Shown here in pieces: positions 1 to 12,540 of a stretch of 49,478 bases of DNA. Origin of the DNA: Chara braunii (taxonomy: Eukaryota; Streptophyta; Charophyceae; Charales; Characeae); contig BFEA01000053.1 in NCBI GenBank assembly GCA_003427395.1, positions 4,232,429 to 4,281,906 on the forward strand, in the 5' to 3' direction. Both the position numbers and the translations under genes were made by a program. Under the pieces are notes generated by a model. It saw only the letters and a program-made list of their open reading frames with translations, made no database searches and was not told the DNA's origin. How positions within the stretch are numbered: the stretch's first letter is position 1; every line of letters starts with the position of its first letter.

Positions 1-1059
1 ACCAAGAACACTGCTGATTTCTGATTTTTGCCACTGGAATGAATGCCTTGCTGAGATTCCTGCATTCTGCTGAGTTTTCTAAGTCTGTGTGTGTGCGTGC
101 TTGCTGGTCTGCGTGCCTATCTGAGTGCTTGCCGGTCTGAGTGTGTGTGACCCGCAAGGGCACTTGTCTGTTTGGAGGCCCCACAGGGACAATACTTACC
201 TGTGGCCGTGACTTCGAGGGTTGCAGTAGGGAAAACACTCGAGGGGCGGGAGTTGGCCTGCGACATTTAGAGCAGCGGGAAAAACGCTAATACTCTAGCA
301 ATAGATGTGTCGGGAACTGGAGGCCAAGCAGAAGAAGAAAAGTTGGCATTTTTAGTCCCTGTAGTTGGTAGGCTAGGTCTGGGGGGGTACTGTCCAAGCA
401 GGCTGAGCCTAGGGCCTTGCGGACAATATCAGAGCCTGCAAGATGTTTCTCTCCAAAGGGAGGAGGTACCGGTTGCTTGGAAGACGTGTGGCCTGGAAGT
501 CACTACCCAAGAGGCAGGTAGGCTGCTATATATACGGGTAGAGCGCTGGGCTCTACCTTGCGGTATGCAAGTTTGGGCGACATGCTGCTTGAGCAAGCGG
601 GCGCTGCTGGAAGGAAGAGCGCTGGGGAGCTCAGCGCTGGGAGGAGGAAGAAATCGGGGAGCTTCCACCTCAGCTATGTTGGAGCTCTACCGGTAGGAGC
701 AGGAGGAAGAAGGGGACTAGGGAGGAGAGTGACGAGGTACCTACGTGGCTATGGTGGACACCATCTTCATCGCCTTGTTAGGCGCTGCATCTGGAAGGCC
801 CCAGTGGGGGTTGCGCCGCACCAAGAAGGCTTCGAGGCAGAGTCAGGCATGGCCCTTAGTTGTCCACCATAGCCTCGGCTTGGTTGAAGAGGAGAAAGGA
901 GGAGTTTGGTTGGTGAGAAGGAGGGGGAATTTTAATTGGTCTTTCGTTGGTGTACATCTTCTTCTCTCTCTCTCTCTTCTCTCAAATTCTTTAAGTTCTT
1001 TTGCAATTGGACGGCTTTCTCTTGAATTTTGCACTTTGAAATTGGCCAGGATCGTAACA
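1..1059 (+). mobile_element. LTR (solo or 3' LTR), left end outside window
   Basis: This is the right-hand part of a long terminal repeat. It matches the complete solo LTR at 29479-30838 in order: the GTGTGTG-rich stretch, the 'ACCCGCAAGGG' block, the paired GGTACCGG block and the 'GCTATGGTGGACACC' block. It ends in GATCGTAACA, the same terminus as that LTR. A TATATATA box lies at 527-534, the usual position for an LTR promoter. No tRNA primer-binding site follows 1059, so it is a solo LTR or a 3' LTR rather than a 5' LTR. By comparison with the other copy, its TG start would be only a few tens of bases before the window. It lies upstream of the first visible lysA exon, presumably in an intron. 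Confidence 0.65.
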
Positions 1060-1070
1060 CTCCTTCATTT

Positions 1071-1130
1071 TGTCTTTGTAGGGTTCTACTGTCTTCCCTC
1101 TGTCTTTGTAGGGTTCTACTGTCTTCCCTC
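1071..1130. repeat. 30-bp perfect tandem duplication
   Basis: Two identical 30-bp units, beginning TGTCTTTGTAGGG and ending CTTCCCTC, lie directly after the LTR end. They look like a very recent local duplication. Confidence 0.95.
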
Positions 1131-2085
<955 letters not shown>

Positions 2086-2203
2086 TGAGCAATCTGGGGA
2101 GGCCATGACATGCGGCATCGTTTGTGGTTGCTGCCAGGACCCCCAGAGAAAAGATGGGGCCATTTGGAGATCAAAAGAACAAGTAGACTCACGGTGGCCC
2201 AAT

Positions 2204-2431
2204 GGAGAGGACGATAGAAGAGGATGGAGAAGGGACGAAGAGGGAAATGGAGTGGAGGAGGGCGGGAAGAGAGAGGGACGTGTGTAGCCGAGGCCATGGA
2301 AAGGAAAACAACCAACAGAGAGGACGACAGAAGACGATGGAGGAGAGAAGAAGAGGGAAATGGACGGGAGGAGGGCTGGAAAGAGAAAGAGGATCGTGTG
2401 TAGGCATGGCCATGGAAAGGAAAACAACCAT
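2204..2431. repeat. About 116-bp tandem duplication, purine-rich
   Basis: Two diverged copies share 'GAGGACGA..AGAAGA', 'GAGGGAAATGGA' and 'GGCCATGGAAAGGAAAACAACC'-type blocks (the last at 2292 and 2408, 116 bp apart). Confidence 0.85.
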
Positions 2432-2489
2432 ACCTTGCTCGTGGCACACCTCTTCCTGCCCCGAAAACCAGCCGACGTCTGCCTGCCCT

Positions 2490-2850
2490 CCTACTCTACC
2501 CCTCCTCCCATTCCTGTTTGTTCTTGTCTTGCTCCCGCTCCTTCCCATCCACCAATTTCCCCCTCGTCCTCCCCCTTCTCCTCCTTCCTCTCTTCCCCAC
2601 TTCTCCTTCCCCTCTTCCTGCCCTCGTCATCTCGCCTCTCTTCATATCGCTCTTCCTCCTGACACTCTTCCTCCCGTTCGTCGCTCACCTCCTCCCACTC
2701 CTCGTCTTCCCCTTCCTCCTTGCACTCCTCGTGCCACTTGTTCTCATGTTTGGCTTCCTTCCCATCCCCCTCCTTCCCCTCCTTCCCCTCCTCTCGCTTG
2801 TCATCCCACACCTCCTCCTCCCGCTTGTCATCCCACACCTCCTCCTCCCG
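2490..2850. repeat. Homopyrimidine tract with 27-bp tandem unit
   Basis: The + strand is almost all C and T. Within it, a 27-bp unit starting CGCTTGTCATCCCACACC is repeated at 2795 and 2822. Long proline/serine-rich reading frames here are by-products of the composition. Confidence 0.85.
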
Positions 2851-3186
2851 CTCCTCCTGTGGAAAATGGAATGAATCATGCACTGGAACATGGGGAGATA
2901 CAGAGCCTTTTTTTTTTTGTCTTCGTGGTCGTCGTCCTCCCCGCCCCCCTCCATCCCCTCCTACTCGTCATTCCACTCCTATGCAAACTGCAATGGATCT
3001 TGTTTTAAAACATGGAGAGACACATGGCCATATTTTTTTGTTTTACCGTTCATCGTTCTCCCCGTCGTCCGCCTTCCCCTCCCGCTCGTCATCCCACCCC
3101 TCCTCCCGTGCAAGAATCTTCCTCAGGAACTGGGGAACACGGCCGTATTTTGTTGTCTTCCTGCTTGTCGTCCTCCCGTCCTACTT
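2851..3186. repeat. About 125-bp diverged tandem repeat, three units
   Basis: Units begin near 2857, 2983 and 3111. Each has a block like 'GGAACATGGGGAGA', a T-run, and a CGTC/CTCC-rich tail. The 'GGAATGAATCATGCACTGGAACATG' region of unit 1 resembles, in reverse complement, the 'ATGTTCCAGCAGAAGATTCATTCC' part of the tandem repeat at 24655-25233. Confidence 0.65.
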
Positions 3187-3233
3187 CCCCCCCCCCCCCC
3201 CCCCCCCACTCCCTTGGCAACCTCCCCCCCAGC

Positions 3234-3266
<33 letters not shown>
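3187..3266. repeat. Poly-C run and (GA)n microsatellite
   Basis: There is a run of about 21 C (3187-3207), then after a short spacer a (GA)14 run (3238-3266). Confidence 0.95.
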
Positions 3267-3268
<2 letters not shown>

Positions 3269-3269
3269 A

Positions 3270-3374
3270 GCAGTGGTTGGACGGGGGTGCGAGTCTGCCG
3301 ACTTCCTTGGAAAGTACCGTTTGTTGTCAACTCCTGAAAAGGTAAATGCTAGCTGTTTTCCTTTTTCTTTGTTT
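3270..3374 (+). pseudogene. Partial duplicate of the lysA CESAD exon with its donor site
   Basis: This stretch repeats 1862-1962: the second half of the lysA exon plus the first about 35 bp of intron, including GTAAATGCTAGCTG. It still reads CESADFLGK but has several substitutions (D to Y after GK, P to S before TPE) and an altered GP block. It lacks the first half of the exon and a nearby acceptor, so it is probably not spliced in. It lies 1.4 kb inside the intron and shows that exon and intron edge were copied together as DNA. Confidence 0.85.
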
Positions 3375-4274
3375 TTAACCCATCGTAATGAACCCAGACT
3401 CGTTGAGAAGCATGTTAGCAATGCAATAGAAGTCTGAACCCGGCTCACCTCATGAAGTCTCCAATATGAATTACCAGTCCATTTCGTCTCATCAAAGAAT
3501 TGCATAAGAGGAGAGAGGAGAGAGAAAAGACAGAAGAGGAGGAGAGTCTCAATGGCAATCAGTAGTACATTTATGTCTCCCTCTCTCCCACTCCCACTTT
3601 GGGCTTCTTCCCTATTGCCACCTCAACAATGCATGTACCCTCTGACGTTCTTTGACATTATTACTGTGCAGATCATAATAGGGCGCCCATCCTCCCTCCA
3701 TGTCAGCAATAAGATATGGAGGACGGCGCAGCACTTCCTCACCTTCGTGGAGACTGCAGCAGATCACACCTGTCGTTGCCAGGTAAGTCTAGGTAAGTTT
3801 TCCCAGATCTCCCGTCACTTTCACAGCCCTGATCCTCCTCGTCCTCGCCAATACTAATCACCTAGTCTACATCTACCCGGCTATGGCCGAGCCAACATAA
3901 TCTTCCTCCAGGCTGGCGTCCACTTCCAGCATCTGGGTCCAGCATTCAGCCCCAGCAGCCTCGCGACATAACACTAGCATCAAGCCAGCACAAGGCAGAA
4001 TGCCTTTCCCAGTGTTTGACAATTCTTTTGTAGCGTTGACCGGTGTTGACTGGCGTGGACCATTCTCCCCTTTGACAGTCTCGACGCTCCAGATTTCCCC
4101 AGTTTTTACGGCCTGGATGCAGCCTTGAAGCAGCACTATCTTTCCCTGTCGGGACTGGAATCTTCCGGATAGCTGCAAATGACCAATGATGTGCGTCTGA
4201 TCTATGGCCGGGCTGACTACAGGGTTGACTTTGACTTCGGGCCTGAATTCCCGTGCTTGGTCTGACTCTTGATT
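3375..4274. other. Non-coding intron DNA
   Basis: No recognisable gene. A CCAG|GTAAGT-like sequence occurs near 3780 but I could not link it to an exon of known type. A minus-strand open frame (3873-4280) has no recognisable motif past the integrase fragment that follows. Confidence 0.4.
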
Positions 4275-5115
4275 TTCCAAAAGTCAAGTACCTTAGAATC
4301 AATAGGTCTCATAGGTTGCCAACCTTTATGCAGTGCATTTTGCATCCGACCAGTGACTGTATGGACACTCTTGTTGTATGCACTTGCTATCTTTGGCAAT
4401 CCGCTTGGACATACATGCGCAAAAGCTGCGGACACAAACAGTTCATCTGTTCAGTCTGTCCATTCGTTTGAGGATGTCTACCTGAGGACATGGTTAGCCT
4501 GATACCGTACACTTCCATCAACCTTCACTATTGTTGTCCGGTGAATCTCACATCTCGATTGGATACGATTGTCTTGGGAAATCCATACTCAGAGACCCAT
4601 CTGAAATTTTTGAATTATTAGTTTGGTTTTGGCGTCAGCAGGTTGAGGAATAAACATAGCATACTTAGAGAAATGATTGACAATGACCATGATTTGGCTA
4701 TTTCCATTTCGACTCTTGGTGAGACTCATGAAATCAATGGAGATAGACTGACGTGGTCCGTTAGGGATAGGAAGTAGTCTGTTGTCCTAGTGGATTCTCA
4801 TAGGACGGCTTGTTCCTTTGGCACACAAGACTGGTTCTCACATAGGCCAGTACGTCTTTTGTCAGCCCTTGCCACTGTTCCCGAATATTGGCATAGGTCT
4901 TCTTGAAGCCAAAGTGACCTTCGGTGTCATGACATTCACTGCTTCATCATGGGGAACACAGATTCATTGTTCACCCTTGTCCAAAAAGAAGAGAATGCCA
5001 TCAGTGATCTTATAATATGGGAAGCTTTCAAGGTTTGTGTTCAGGGATTGGATTGTAGGCTGCCATATTCTGATTTTGTCTTTCAGTTTGCTCTCTATAT
5101 AAAGTAACAATTGTT
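4275..5115 (-). pseudogene. Ty3/gypsy integrase fragment (decayed)
   Basis: On the minus strand, 5115 to 4275 reads in pieces as a gypsy integrase. First comes a DGILFFLDKGEQ-like lead-in. Then an H-H-x-C zinc-binding region (CHDTEGHFGFKKTY...TSLVCQRNKP) follows, in which the first cysteine of CxxC is serine. Next is the catalytic core starting SISIDFM and HFSKYAMF, then a GFPKTIVSNRDVRFTG block in which the second catalytic Asp is Asn, and a SAYNKSVHTVTG...HKGWQP block. Frameshifts and stops separate them, so it cannot encode an active enzyme. It is cut off at about 4275, and the C-terminal domain and LTR are missing. It is antisense to lysA, inside its intron. Confidence 0.8.
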
Positions 5116-7140
5116 CCAAAGAAATCAGATCGTATAGAGAGTGTCAACTAGGGAAGGGCCACTTACACAAGGGAGCATGACCATTTGTGTGTATTCATCA
5201 AACGGGTACCCCCACCAGAAGGGAAAGGGGCAGTCACATAAGGGAGCACACGTAAGGCGAGAGAGGGCGATGCCAACATAGACATGTGGTCAAAAGCCGC
5301 GAGCAAGGAAAACATACACTCCATAGGAGGGTGCGCAGCATAGGGTAAGGCTGAGGGGCGGTAAAAGAACACCCCCACACGAGCAAGGGAAGGAGGGATC
5401 ATCATGGGACTTAAGGGTGAGCTCAAAGGCGAAGGGTAGGTGTGAATGAGGGAAACTCCATGGAGGAGGAAAAACGCAGTAGTCCACGGATGAAGCTCCA
5501 GAATGAAGACGAGTCAAAATGATGACGTAGCTGGTGGTGAAGTCGTCAAAGTAGCCCCGGTGAAGTAGGAGTAGCACTGAAACCGAGTAGAGGTTTGAAA
5601 TGCTGCAACATGTACTTTGCTGCGGACGAGAAGCGCAGAAGTCGAAGGTTGAAGGTAGATACCGGAACCGGGAGCTGCTGCACAAGTGTCCAAGAATGGT
5701 AAGAGAAAGGAGATATAGAAATCAGTCACAATAGTGCGGAAGAGGTTGATGGGCACGCTGTGGGCACGACATGCGGACTGCATCAACAGGTGGAACCGTG
5801 TAGGAAGGAGAACCGGAGGCAGGAACCGGTGGAGCAGGAGGGTCCATCGATGTAGAGGAGGGGATGAACCTGGACTGCATTTCGTGCCGGGTGCATTCAA
5901 CGACAAAGACGGGATGGTGTCAAAAGAGGGAGAGCAGTAGGGGTTGGCCTATCACGCCCGATCCTTAATGGATTCGGGCGAGGGGAGATGTTAATCTATG
6001 GTTTTTTGGGCGGGCGAATGCAATGATGAGATTAGTTTTGGGGTTAGATTAGTAGAATGGATGTTAGTAGAGAAAAGCACCGCGCGGAGGAACGACAATG
6101 ATGGATATGGCGGGGCTGAGAAACAATGATTTCACTCGTTTCTTTATGAAATCGAGTGAAAGAAGATGTTAAATTGGGGTTTTGGGGCGCTGCAAATCGA
6201 TTGATGGAGTCGGTTTGGAGGCAGGAGGGACGAAGAGCTAGAGTGAAGGGGAAAGTGGTGCATGGAGATGGTGGAATCTCTGAGCAAGAAGATGGAAGTC
6301 TCGCTTGATTCTCGTTGAAATCGAGAGCGAGAAGAGACTAGCCGGAGGTTCGGGACCATTCCGAATCCGATGGCAGTGTCGGATTTCACGATGGAGTAGC
6401 GAGCTTGGAGGCTCAGGGTGCAGGGGCTGCGTGCGGGGATGGAGGAACGACTTCTTTGAAAAAAAAAAAAAAGAAGTATTTTTCGCTGTTTAGGGGTGAG
6501 ATTCATTTCGGTTTTTATGATTACGCTACTACGCGAGTCTTGGCGGACATCTTCTTGGAGAAACCTATGAATCATGATGATTGATAGCACCGACGTAGTC
6601 ATCACAGTTGTGGTGATCGTTGTTATACTTACCGCCATCGTGGCCTCCATCTCGTTGGTCGCCATCACCCGAGTGCTCGTCATCCTTTCGGCGGTGGCTT
6701 CTCCCTCGTCGCTTGCACAGGCACATGTATCAGGATTGCTCCTTGATAAGGTGTGTTATAGAGGGTCAGAGGAGTGGCAAGATGGCACGCGAGTGAAGGG
6801 GAATAAGAGAGAGAGGGACAACTTATCTAGGAAGTTGGCGATGTGCGGCGAACCGAAGGTCGAGCTACGAGCCGGACTGCTTGGAAGGCTGGGTCAGACG
6901 GCTGCAGTGTACGTGCACGCGTTCTAACTGAAAATCCATCTCGATCGTGCAGCAGGCATGGCTGAGAAGCAGCGTATATTTTCGTATTCTTTCGGAAGAT
7001 TCACTCCCATAGCACAATTGGTGAAGCAGTGGATGGCTTCGGCATGCGCATCACTTGTGATGTTAGGGGTAGCCTTCACCGTGTTGTCTTGGTCTTCGCC
7101 ATCTTGGTGCTTGTCGCTGCTCACTGCAGCTCGTCTTAAG
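5116..7140. other. Non-coding intron DNA
   Basis: No recognisable protein, RNA gene or mobile-element end. A minus-strand frame of about 179 codons (6144-6683) is low-complexity and has no motif I recognise. A poly-A run occurs at about 6460. Confidence 0.35.
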
Positions 7141-7256
7141 CGTCCCAGTGGTGGCCTTCCCGTCTTCAGCGTCCCAGTGGTGGCCTTCCCGTCTTCAGCG
7201 TCCCAGTGGTGGCCTTCCCATCAGAAGCGTCCCAGTGGTGGCCTTCCCGTCAGACT
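7141..7256. repeat. 29-bp tandem repeat, four units
   Basis: Units start at 7141, 7170, 7199 and 7228, each beginning CGTCCCAGTGGTGGCCTTCC. They are nearly identical; the third unit ends CATCAGAAG instead of CGTCTTCAG. Confidence 0.97.
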
Positions 7257-7446
7257 GCCTTCTCTTTACCAGTCTACAAAACGAGTCTAGCCCCACTAAC
7301 GGTCGGGTGCGTCGATATTGCAGCACCGACAGAGTTGGAGGGAAGGAGGGGGGGACAGACACCTCAGGGAAACGGGCATACGCAGCGGGTGGATAGTGTG
7401 GATACGCACCTGATGCCATGGTGATGTACCTTCCTTTCGTCTCAAA

Positions 7447-8204
7447 GGGGAGATTCATTGTCGTGTTGCACAGGTAGCAGGCCGTTGTATCCTCCCAGAT
7501 TTCAGCAGGAGACTCATTCCCACATTGCCCTTTTCAGATGTAGCAACGGTAGGAGATGGTCGTGTATCCTCCACGTTCAGCGGAAGATTATTTCTCGTTT
7601 TGTGTATTGGCAGATTGCTTAGGTGATGCCTATACAGAACTGTTGGATTGGAGGCGTGAGTTTGAATATGGCAGGTAGGTCAGGTGCGTTCGTGATTTTG
7701 AGAATATGAGAGAGAAAGGGGGTGGTCGCAGGTGCTCATCTGGTGGACAGAGAGGAGGTAGTGAATGGTGGAGAATGCGGGAGTGAGCGCGGCAGCTTGG
7801 ATGTGACGTTGTTTGAGGACGCGACCTGGGGGAGATTCATTGCCTTGTTGCACAGGTAGCAGGCCATTGTATCCTCCCGGATTTCAGCAGGAGACTTGTT
7901 CCCACATTGCCCTTTTCAGATGTAGCAACGGTAGGAGATGGTTGTGTATCCTCCACGTTCAGCAGAAGATTCTTTCTCGTTTTGCGCATTGGCAGATTGC
8001 TTAGGTGATGCCTATACAAAACTGGAGGCATGAGTTTGAATATGGCAGGTAGGTCAGGTGCGTTCGTGATTTCGAGAATATGAGAGAGAAAGGGGGTGGT
8101 CGCAGATGCTCACCTGGTGGACAAAGAGGAGGTCGTGAATGGTGGAGAATGCGGGAATGAGTGCGGCAGCTTGGATATGACGTTGTTGTTTGAGGACACG
8201 ATCT
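7447..8204. repeat. 382-bp tandem duplication
   Basis: Two copies start GGGGAGATTCATTG at 7447 and 7829 and differ by scattered substitutions and a few small indels. Each contains a CGGAAGATT(A/C)TTTCTCGTTTTG-like block that recurs elsewhere in the window, and a 'GAGAGAAAGGGGGTGGTCGCAG' block. Confidence 0.95.
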
Positions 8205-8569
8205 TAGTCTCATTGCTGCTGTAAGTGTCACTGTCCCGAGGGGAGATTTTGGGTGCTGCTGTGCTTTGGTTACCGTCGTGTTCTGCTGTGGAACGTTGTG
8301 GATTGCAATGTTCCTTTACATGTTGCAGAGAATTACACACTGTACTCGCTCCAAATCCTTGTTTCCATTGCAATTCGAATAGAGCGCAGGGGGAAGTGCT
8401 CTATATGAACACTGCTCTTCTAGGCTGCGTAAATGCAGTTCGGTTCGAGAGTGAGGCACAACGGTTTGGAGAGAAGATCAGGCTCTGAAAAGGGGGTTAC
8501 CATTACGATTTGGAGGATCGTCAGAAGGTCGTAACTCTGCGCTTTTGATCGAGGTTTGGCCATCTCTAC

Positions 8570-8790
8570 TGCATGGGGCTAACTCCCCACAGAGTCTTGC
8601 TGCGGTCCTACGGGTTGCAATCCCGCCTGCCGCCTTCCTCTCGTAACCACAGACTAGACTTAGAGTAAGAAGGGCAAAAGTAGGGGTTTGAGACTCTCGA
8701 GATACAAGAGGGATACTGACTCAACTCCCAAGAGAGGCCCTCGTAATCTTCACGCGCCTGAGGGCCTCGCAATGATGGCCAAGGATGCAG
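8570..8790 (-). repeat. Left arm of a 2.6-kb inverted repeat pair
   Basis: The reverse complement of this segment aligns with 11010-11230 through GGCCCTC, TCTGAG-like, CCCTTCT(C/T)ACTCT, AGTCTAGTCT and GAGGAAGGCGGCAGGCGGGA. The arms are diverged (roughly 70% identical by eye), so they are either terminal inverted repeats of an old transposon or two copies of one repeat in opposite orientation. Confidence 0.65.
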
Positions 8791-11009
8791 CAACTTGGTC
8801 AAACTGAAGCCATACTGCCAAAGTCAACTCCCTGGCGACCTCCTAGCTTGCAGCAACAACTCCTTTCTCCAGAAAATCAGCCACATAGCAAGCTCGCAGT
8901 CCGAGGTACACCGGCGACGGCCCATATCCGGCCGTGGCTCAGCCAAGCACTGTTCCTATTTGCATTGCAGCAAGCCTGACCCCGCACCCAACAGCCATAC
9001 TGCGCTCTCAGCAGTCGTGCATAATCAGTGCAACCGGAGCACAATTTCCTTTTTCTGCAGATGGAGTCCCCGTCCAGAGACCAGCCTCTCGACAAGGTAC
9101 AGGGCGGCCTACTCAAACTACCGCAGTCCACCACTTCTGCTCACCCAATTTACTGCCAACAGCACGCTCGCTTGCCCGACTGCGAACGGCTCACCCCCTC
9201 AGCCAGCTGTCAATAGTACACTAGCCCGTTGTACTACCCAGGATACGCATTACTAGCCAACAGGTAACCTCCAAACTCGCGGCCAAGCTTACAGAGTTGG
9301 GATCATGACGGTATCGCAGTGAATCCCGTGTGGAGCGGCATACTGGCTTTATGCAGCCGCGTGACCATCACTCATGCCATATGCAGTTGAGTCCTCCGCT
9401 TAGGATATGAGAAGATTCACAGGCAGAATCTCGCCCTCTACCAACACACAGTACGGCTCCCTTCCTTCCCCCCCCCTTCTTCGCAATCTCGGCCATCAGG
9501 TAGCCTCTTACTCAGCAGCTTCTTCTCTTTCGCGCTCACTTCCGTATTTCAACAGTGGCATACGACTGTCAATCGAGCCACCCACCAATTCCAAGGGCGG
9601 GAGTGAATCCACCGTCGAAATCGAGACAGACACAGCCAATTCCTGATGGTAAGTACCTCTTCCCGCCTTTCGCACCTGGCCCGCTACCTTGCCAGGTTCA
9701 GCCAGTTGAATCGAGAACTACTAACCACAACACCATAACAACACCGTGCTCAAGGAGTTCTGCACACGGGCGACACGGTTTTGGTGGATGATGTGACAGC
9801 TATCACCACTCTGAGCAGGTAAGTACTCAACCATGCAGCTGGCCTCCCGTGACTTACACCGCTCACATGAGCAAAATCGAATGAATCTTCCGCTGAAAAG
9901 CGGAGAGGTGCATTGCCAAGTCGGGTGATTCTAATGCTTTCCCTTCTGCCAGCACCATCATCCCGACACTTTCTCCTGATAGCTCCTCTTCTACTAACTT
10001 TCTTACTAAACTAACCGTAGATTCGGGGTCGCCTGCCACTAAAACCCCCAGGTAGCATCTCAGTTTGCCCGATTCCGTCGAGAATCGGGTGCGCTTCGCA
10101 ATTTCCAGTCCGCCATCTCCTATCTCCCTCTCCGCTCTGTCGTCCTATGCTTCAAATCCACCCAACGCGAGATCGCGCCTAGGTCCTTCCTTCCTTTCTC
10201 TTCCTCTCTGTCTTAGCGATAGCATCCGCCGTGTCCTCTCCCCTCGTTTCTCCCCGACCTTCGTCGTATCGCTCGTAGTGCCACCCTTCGCAGCTTCGCA
10301 AGCGCCCCCTCGTCCTAGGACTGCTTTCTGCAGGCCTCCAATTCTGACAAGGAAGGCGTGACTGGAAAGTAAAACAAAAAGCCTCGGGGCGCCCGACTTT
10401 TTCCTCTTTATGCGGGTCGCCCTTCCGTGCGGGCCATGCTAACCTTCTCTGTATCGATCCAATTTTAACGGATGTCCCGGGCACATTTTCGGCAGTCCCA
10501 CAACTGGGACTGCACAGGGCCAGATCCGGTTGGTCAAGCGCAAACACTACTTCCAAGCTTAGGGCCCCTGCCACTCAAGTTTATTCCGCCTTGCGGACAG
10601 GTCGCCCTCCGACTCATATGCTCGTGGAACTTTCCAGGTCCGAACTTCAAGATAGCGTCGGACAACGGGTGGATAAGGAAATTTTTAGTCGGCATCTCGA
10701 ACCCATGAGAGTCCCAGCTGGTCCGCTGAAAGAAGGGGCGTTGCCAAGGCCCTTGGCTGCCGCGACACAAAAAAAAAGGTCAGGCCCAAACGTTGCCCGG
10801 CTGGCACTTCGGCCCGGTCCACGGCCCTTAAGCCCAAATGCCGCTTTTGACCAAGGGTCCGCCGAGACACCTGCCAAGTATACTACTGGCATTAGAGTAA
10901 TAACATATTTAGATACTTTTTAACTCGTCAGAATATGTCAAACGAGGAAAAAGAACCCACTAGCACCGTTCTAACGCCGCCGACGGCAAAATCAAGGGGG
11001 ATAACCTTG
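8791..11009. other. Sequence between inverted arms, no recognised gene
   Basis: Several consensus-like donor sites appear (GATG|GTAAGT near 9650, GCAG|GTAAGT near 9816), but no open frame has a recognisable domain. No transposase motif was seen. Confidence 0.35.
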
Positions 11010-11230
11010 ACGGGCCCTCACCCTGCGACTTATTTGGGGTCCTCAACGCGTCAAGGTTTTTAGGCCCTCTCACGTGAGTCTGAGTGCACCTCTCGTGAAT
11101 CTGAGTGACTTAACTTTTCTTCATCTGCCCTTCTCACTCTCAGTCTAGTCTTTTGGTTCCGAGAGGAAGGCGGCAGGCGGGATTGAAACTCGTAATTCGT
11201 GCCAAGGCCTCTGTGGGAGGTTCGCGCCAC
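11010..11230 (+). repeat. Right arm of the inverted repeat pair
   Basis: This is the partner of 8570-8790 (see there). It carries GGCGGCAGGCGGGATTGAAAC near 11170-11190. Confidence 0.65.
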
Positions 11231-11261
11231 TGATTGCGGGAGCTCTGCCGGGGTTCAGGCT

Positions 11262-11640
11262 GAACCACCTAAACTTATAGAATAGCTCAGACCTCCTCGT
11301 TCAGAACCAAAGAAACTGAGAAAGCCCAAGTAAACAAGGCAACGAAGCCACCTGAACTTACAGAATGTGCTTGGCTCCTGAAAAGTCAATCACAGTTAAC
11401 CCTCACAAGTCAGAGCAACCAGACCACCTAAACTTATAGAGTGGCCTGATTCTCAAAGCAATTCCACAGCACTGGGTCTCCTCAAACTTGTGGGGACCTC
11501 CCAGCCTCCAAAGCAAATAGACCACCCAAACTTATGGAATGGTCGGATGCTCTCAAACAAATCCAAAAAACATAGCACTAGGTCTCCCCAGACTTATGGG
11601 GCTTCCCAGCCTTAATGACCCAGTCAAACTTTAAAGCAAT
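11262..11640. repeat. Degenerate tandem repeat
   Basis: The block CCACCTAAACTTATAGA(A/G)TGG recurs near 11264, 11347, 11424 and 11520. A second block, CT(G/A)GGTCTCC(T/C)CA(A/G)ACTT(G/A)TGGGG, occurs near 11474 and 11581. Spacing is about 75-105 bp. Confidence 0.8.
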
Positions 11641-12400
11641 ACTGCCTTCCTCCCAACCTTCCCCTAGATGCAATCCCACAATCTGCCTTCAGCCAAGCAA
11701 TAAAACTGAAACTGACATTGTGCATGCATTCCTTTACTTAATTTGGTCGTTCTGAAAGTCAAACTGAAAGCTAAAGTAAAGGGGGATGCAATATATTCAG
11801 TCAAGGTTTAAAAAGGGATACAAATATGGGTTATAACTGGGTTTACAGATGGAAAGCAATAGTTACCTCTTAGTTCCTTGCCTCCAGAACTCTTTGAGTT
11901 CCTCCCACACTGTTGCCGCTCGGTCTCGATCCCTTAATCGCTTTGATGAAAGGTCTAACACCGTAACCAATAGTGTTCCGTGCAAGGTTGAGCCCAGTTT
12001 GGGCGGACGCCTAACTAAACGGACACCGCGTGACGTGCGGGCCTACTAAAAACACTTCAAAGCCCCCTCGTTACCGTTGTCGTTCTCCGCACATACGCAT
12101 AGGTCACAGACAAGCACATTAATCAACGACACATAATCTTTTTAATCCCAACTTAATCAGAAAAAAAAAAAATGGTCGACGATCACGCCGACTCTTCAAT
12201 CATCAACAAATAAAAAGATCATGCGCGCCTCAAATCTGTGCGCCCACACACTCTTTATTCCAGTCAACCATCCAGTCAACGTAAACCACAGACTTTGCCG
12301 CGCCTCGCGCGATATACTTAGACTTTAAACCAAAACTATTTTTTGTCGTCTGCAAAAACCAGGGCGGATACCCATGTAAGGGTATCCGCACCGACAACGT
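11641..12400. other. Non-coding intron DNA
   Basis: I see no gene, no LTR end and no clear repeat in this stretch. Confidence 0.35.
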
Positions 12401-12404
12401 GTTA

Positions 12405-12540
12405 GACGGAGATGAATTGGCCGACACCGCATACACTGACTGAGATGAATTGGCGTACACCGCGTACAACAGCATCTGCGTTTGGTCTAGGCCACGTTTT
12501 AGATGGATGTGAATTGGCCTACACCGTATACACTGACTGA
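12405..12540. repeat. About 33-bp imperfect repeat next to gypsy remnant
   Basis: The block GATG(T)GAATTGGC(C/G)(G/T)ACACCG followed by TACACTGACTGA appears near 12411, 12443 and 12508. It borders the left break of the gypsy remnant that follows. Confidence 0.7.

Noticed and set aside
2202-3008. A 268-codon proline/serine-rich open frame
   Set aside because: It lies wholly in homopyrimidine and tandem-repeat DNA inside the lysA intron, and its composition explains the lack of stops.
6144-6683. A 179-codon minus-strand frame
   Set aside because: No recognisable motif, no supported splice or start context, and it is antisense inside a repeat-rich intron.
7141-7256. Possible CRISPR-like array (29-bp repeats)
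   Set aside because: Units are directly adjacent with no unique spacers, and the DNA is eukaryotic.
8612-8624. tRNA T-arm-like GGGTTGCAATCCC
   Set aside because: No cloverleaf, A box or acceptor stem could be built around it, and the B-box core differs from consensus.
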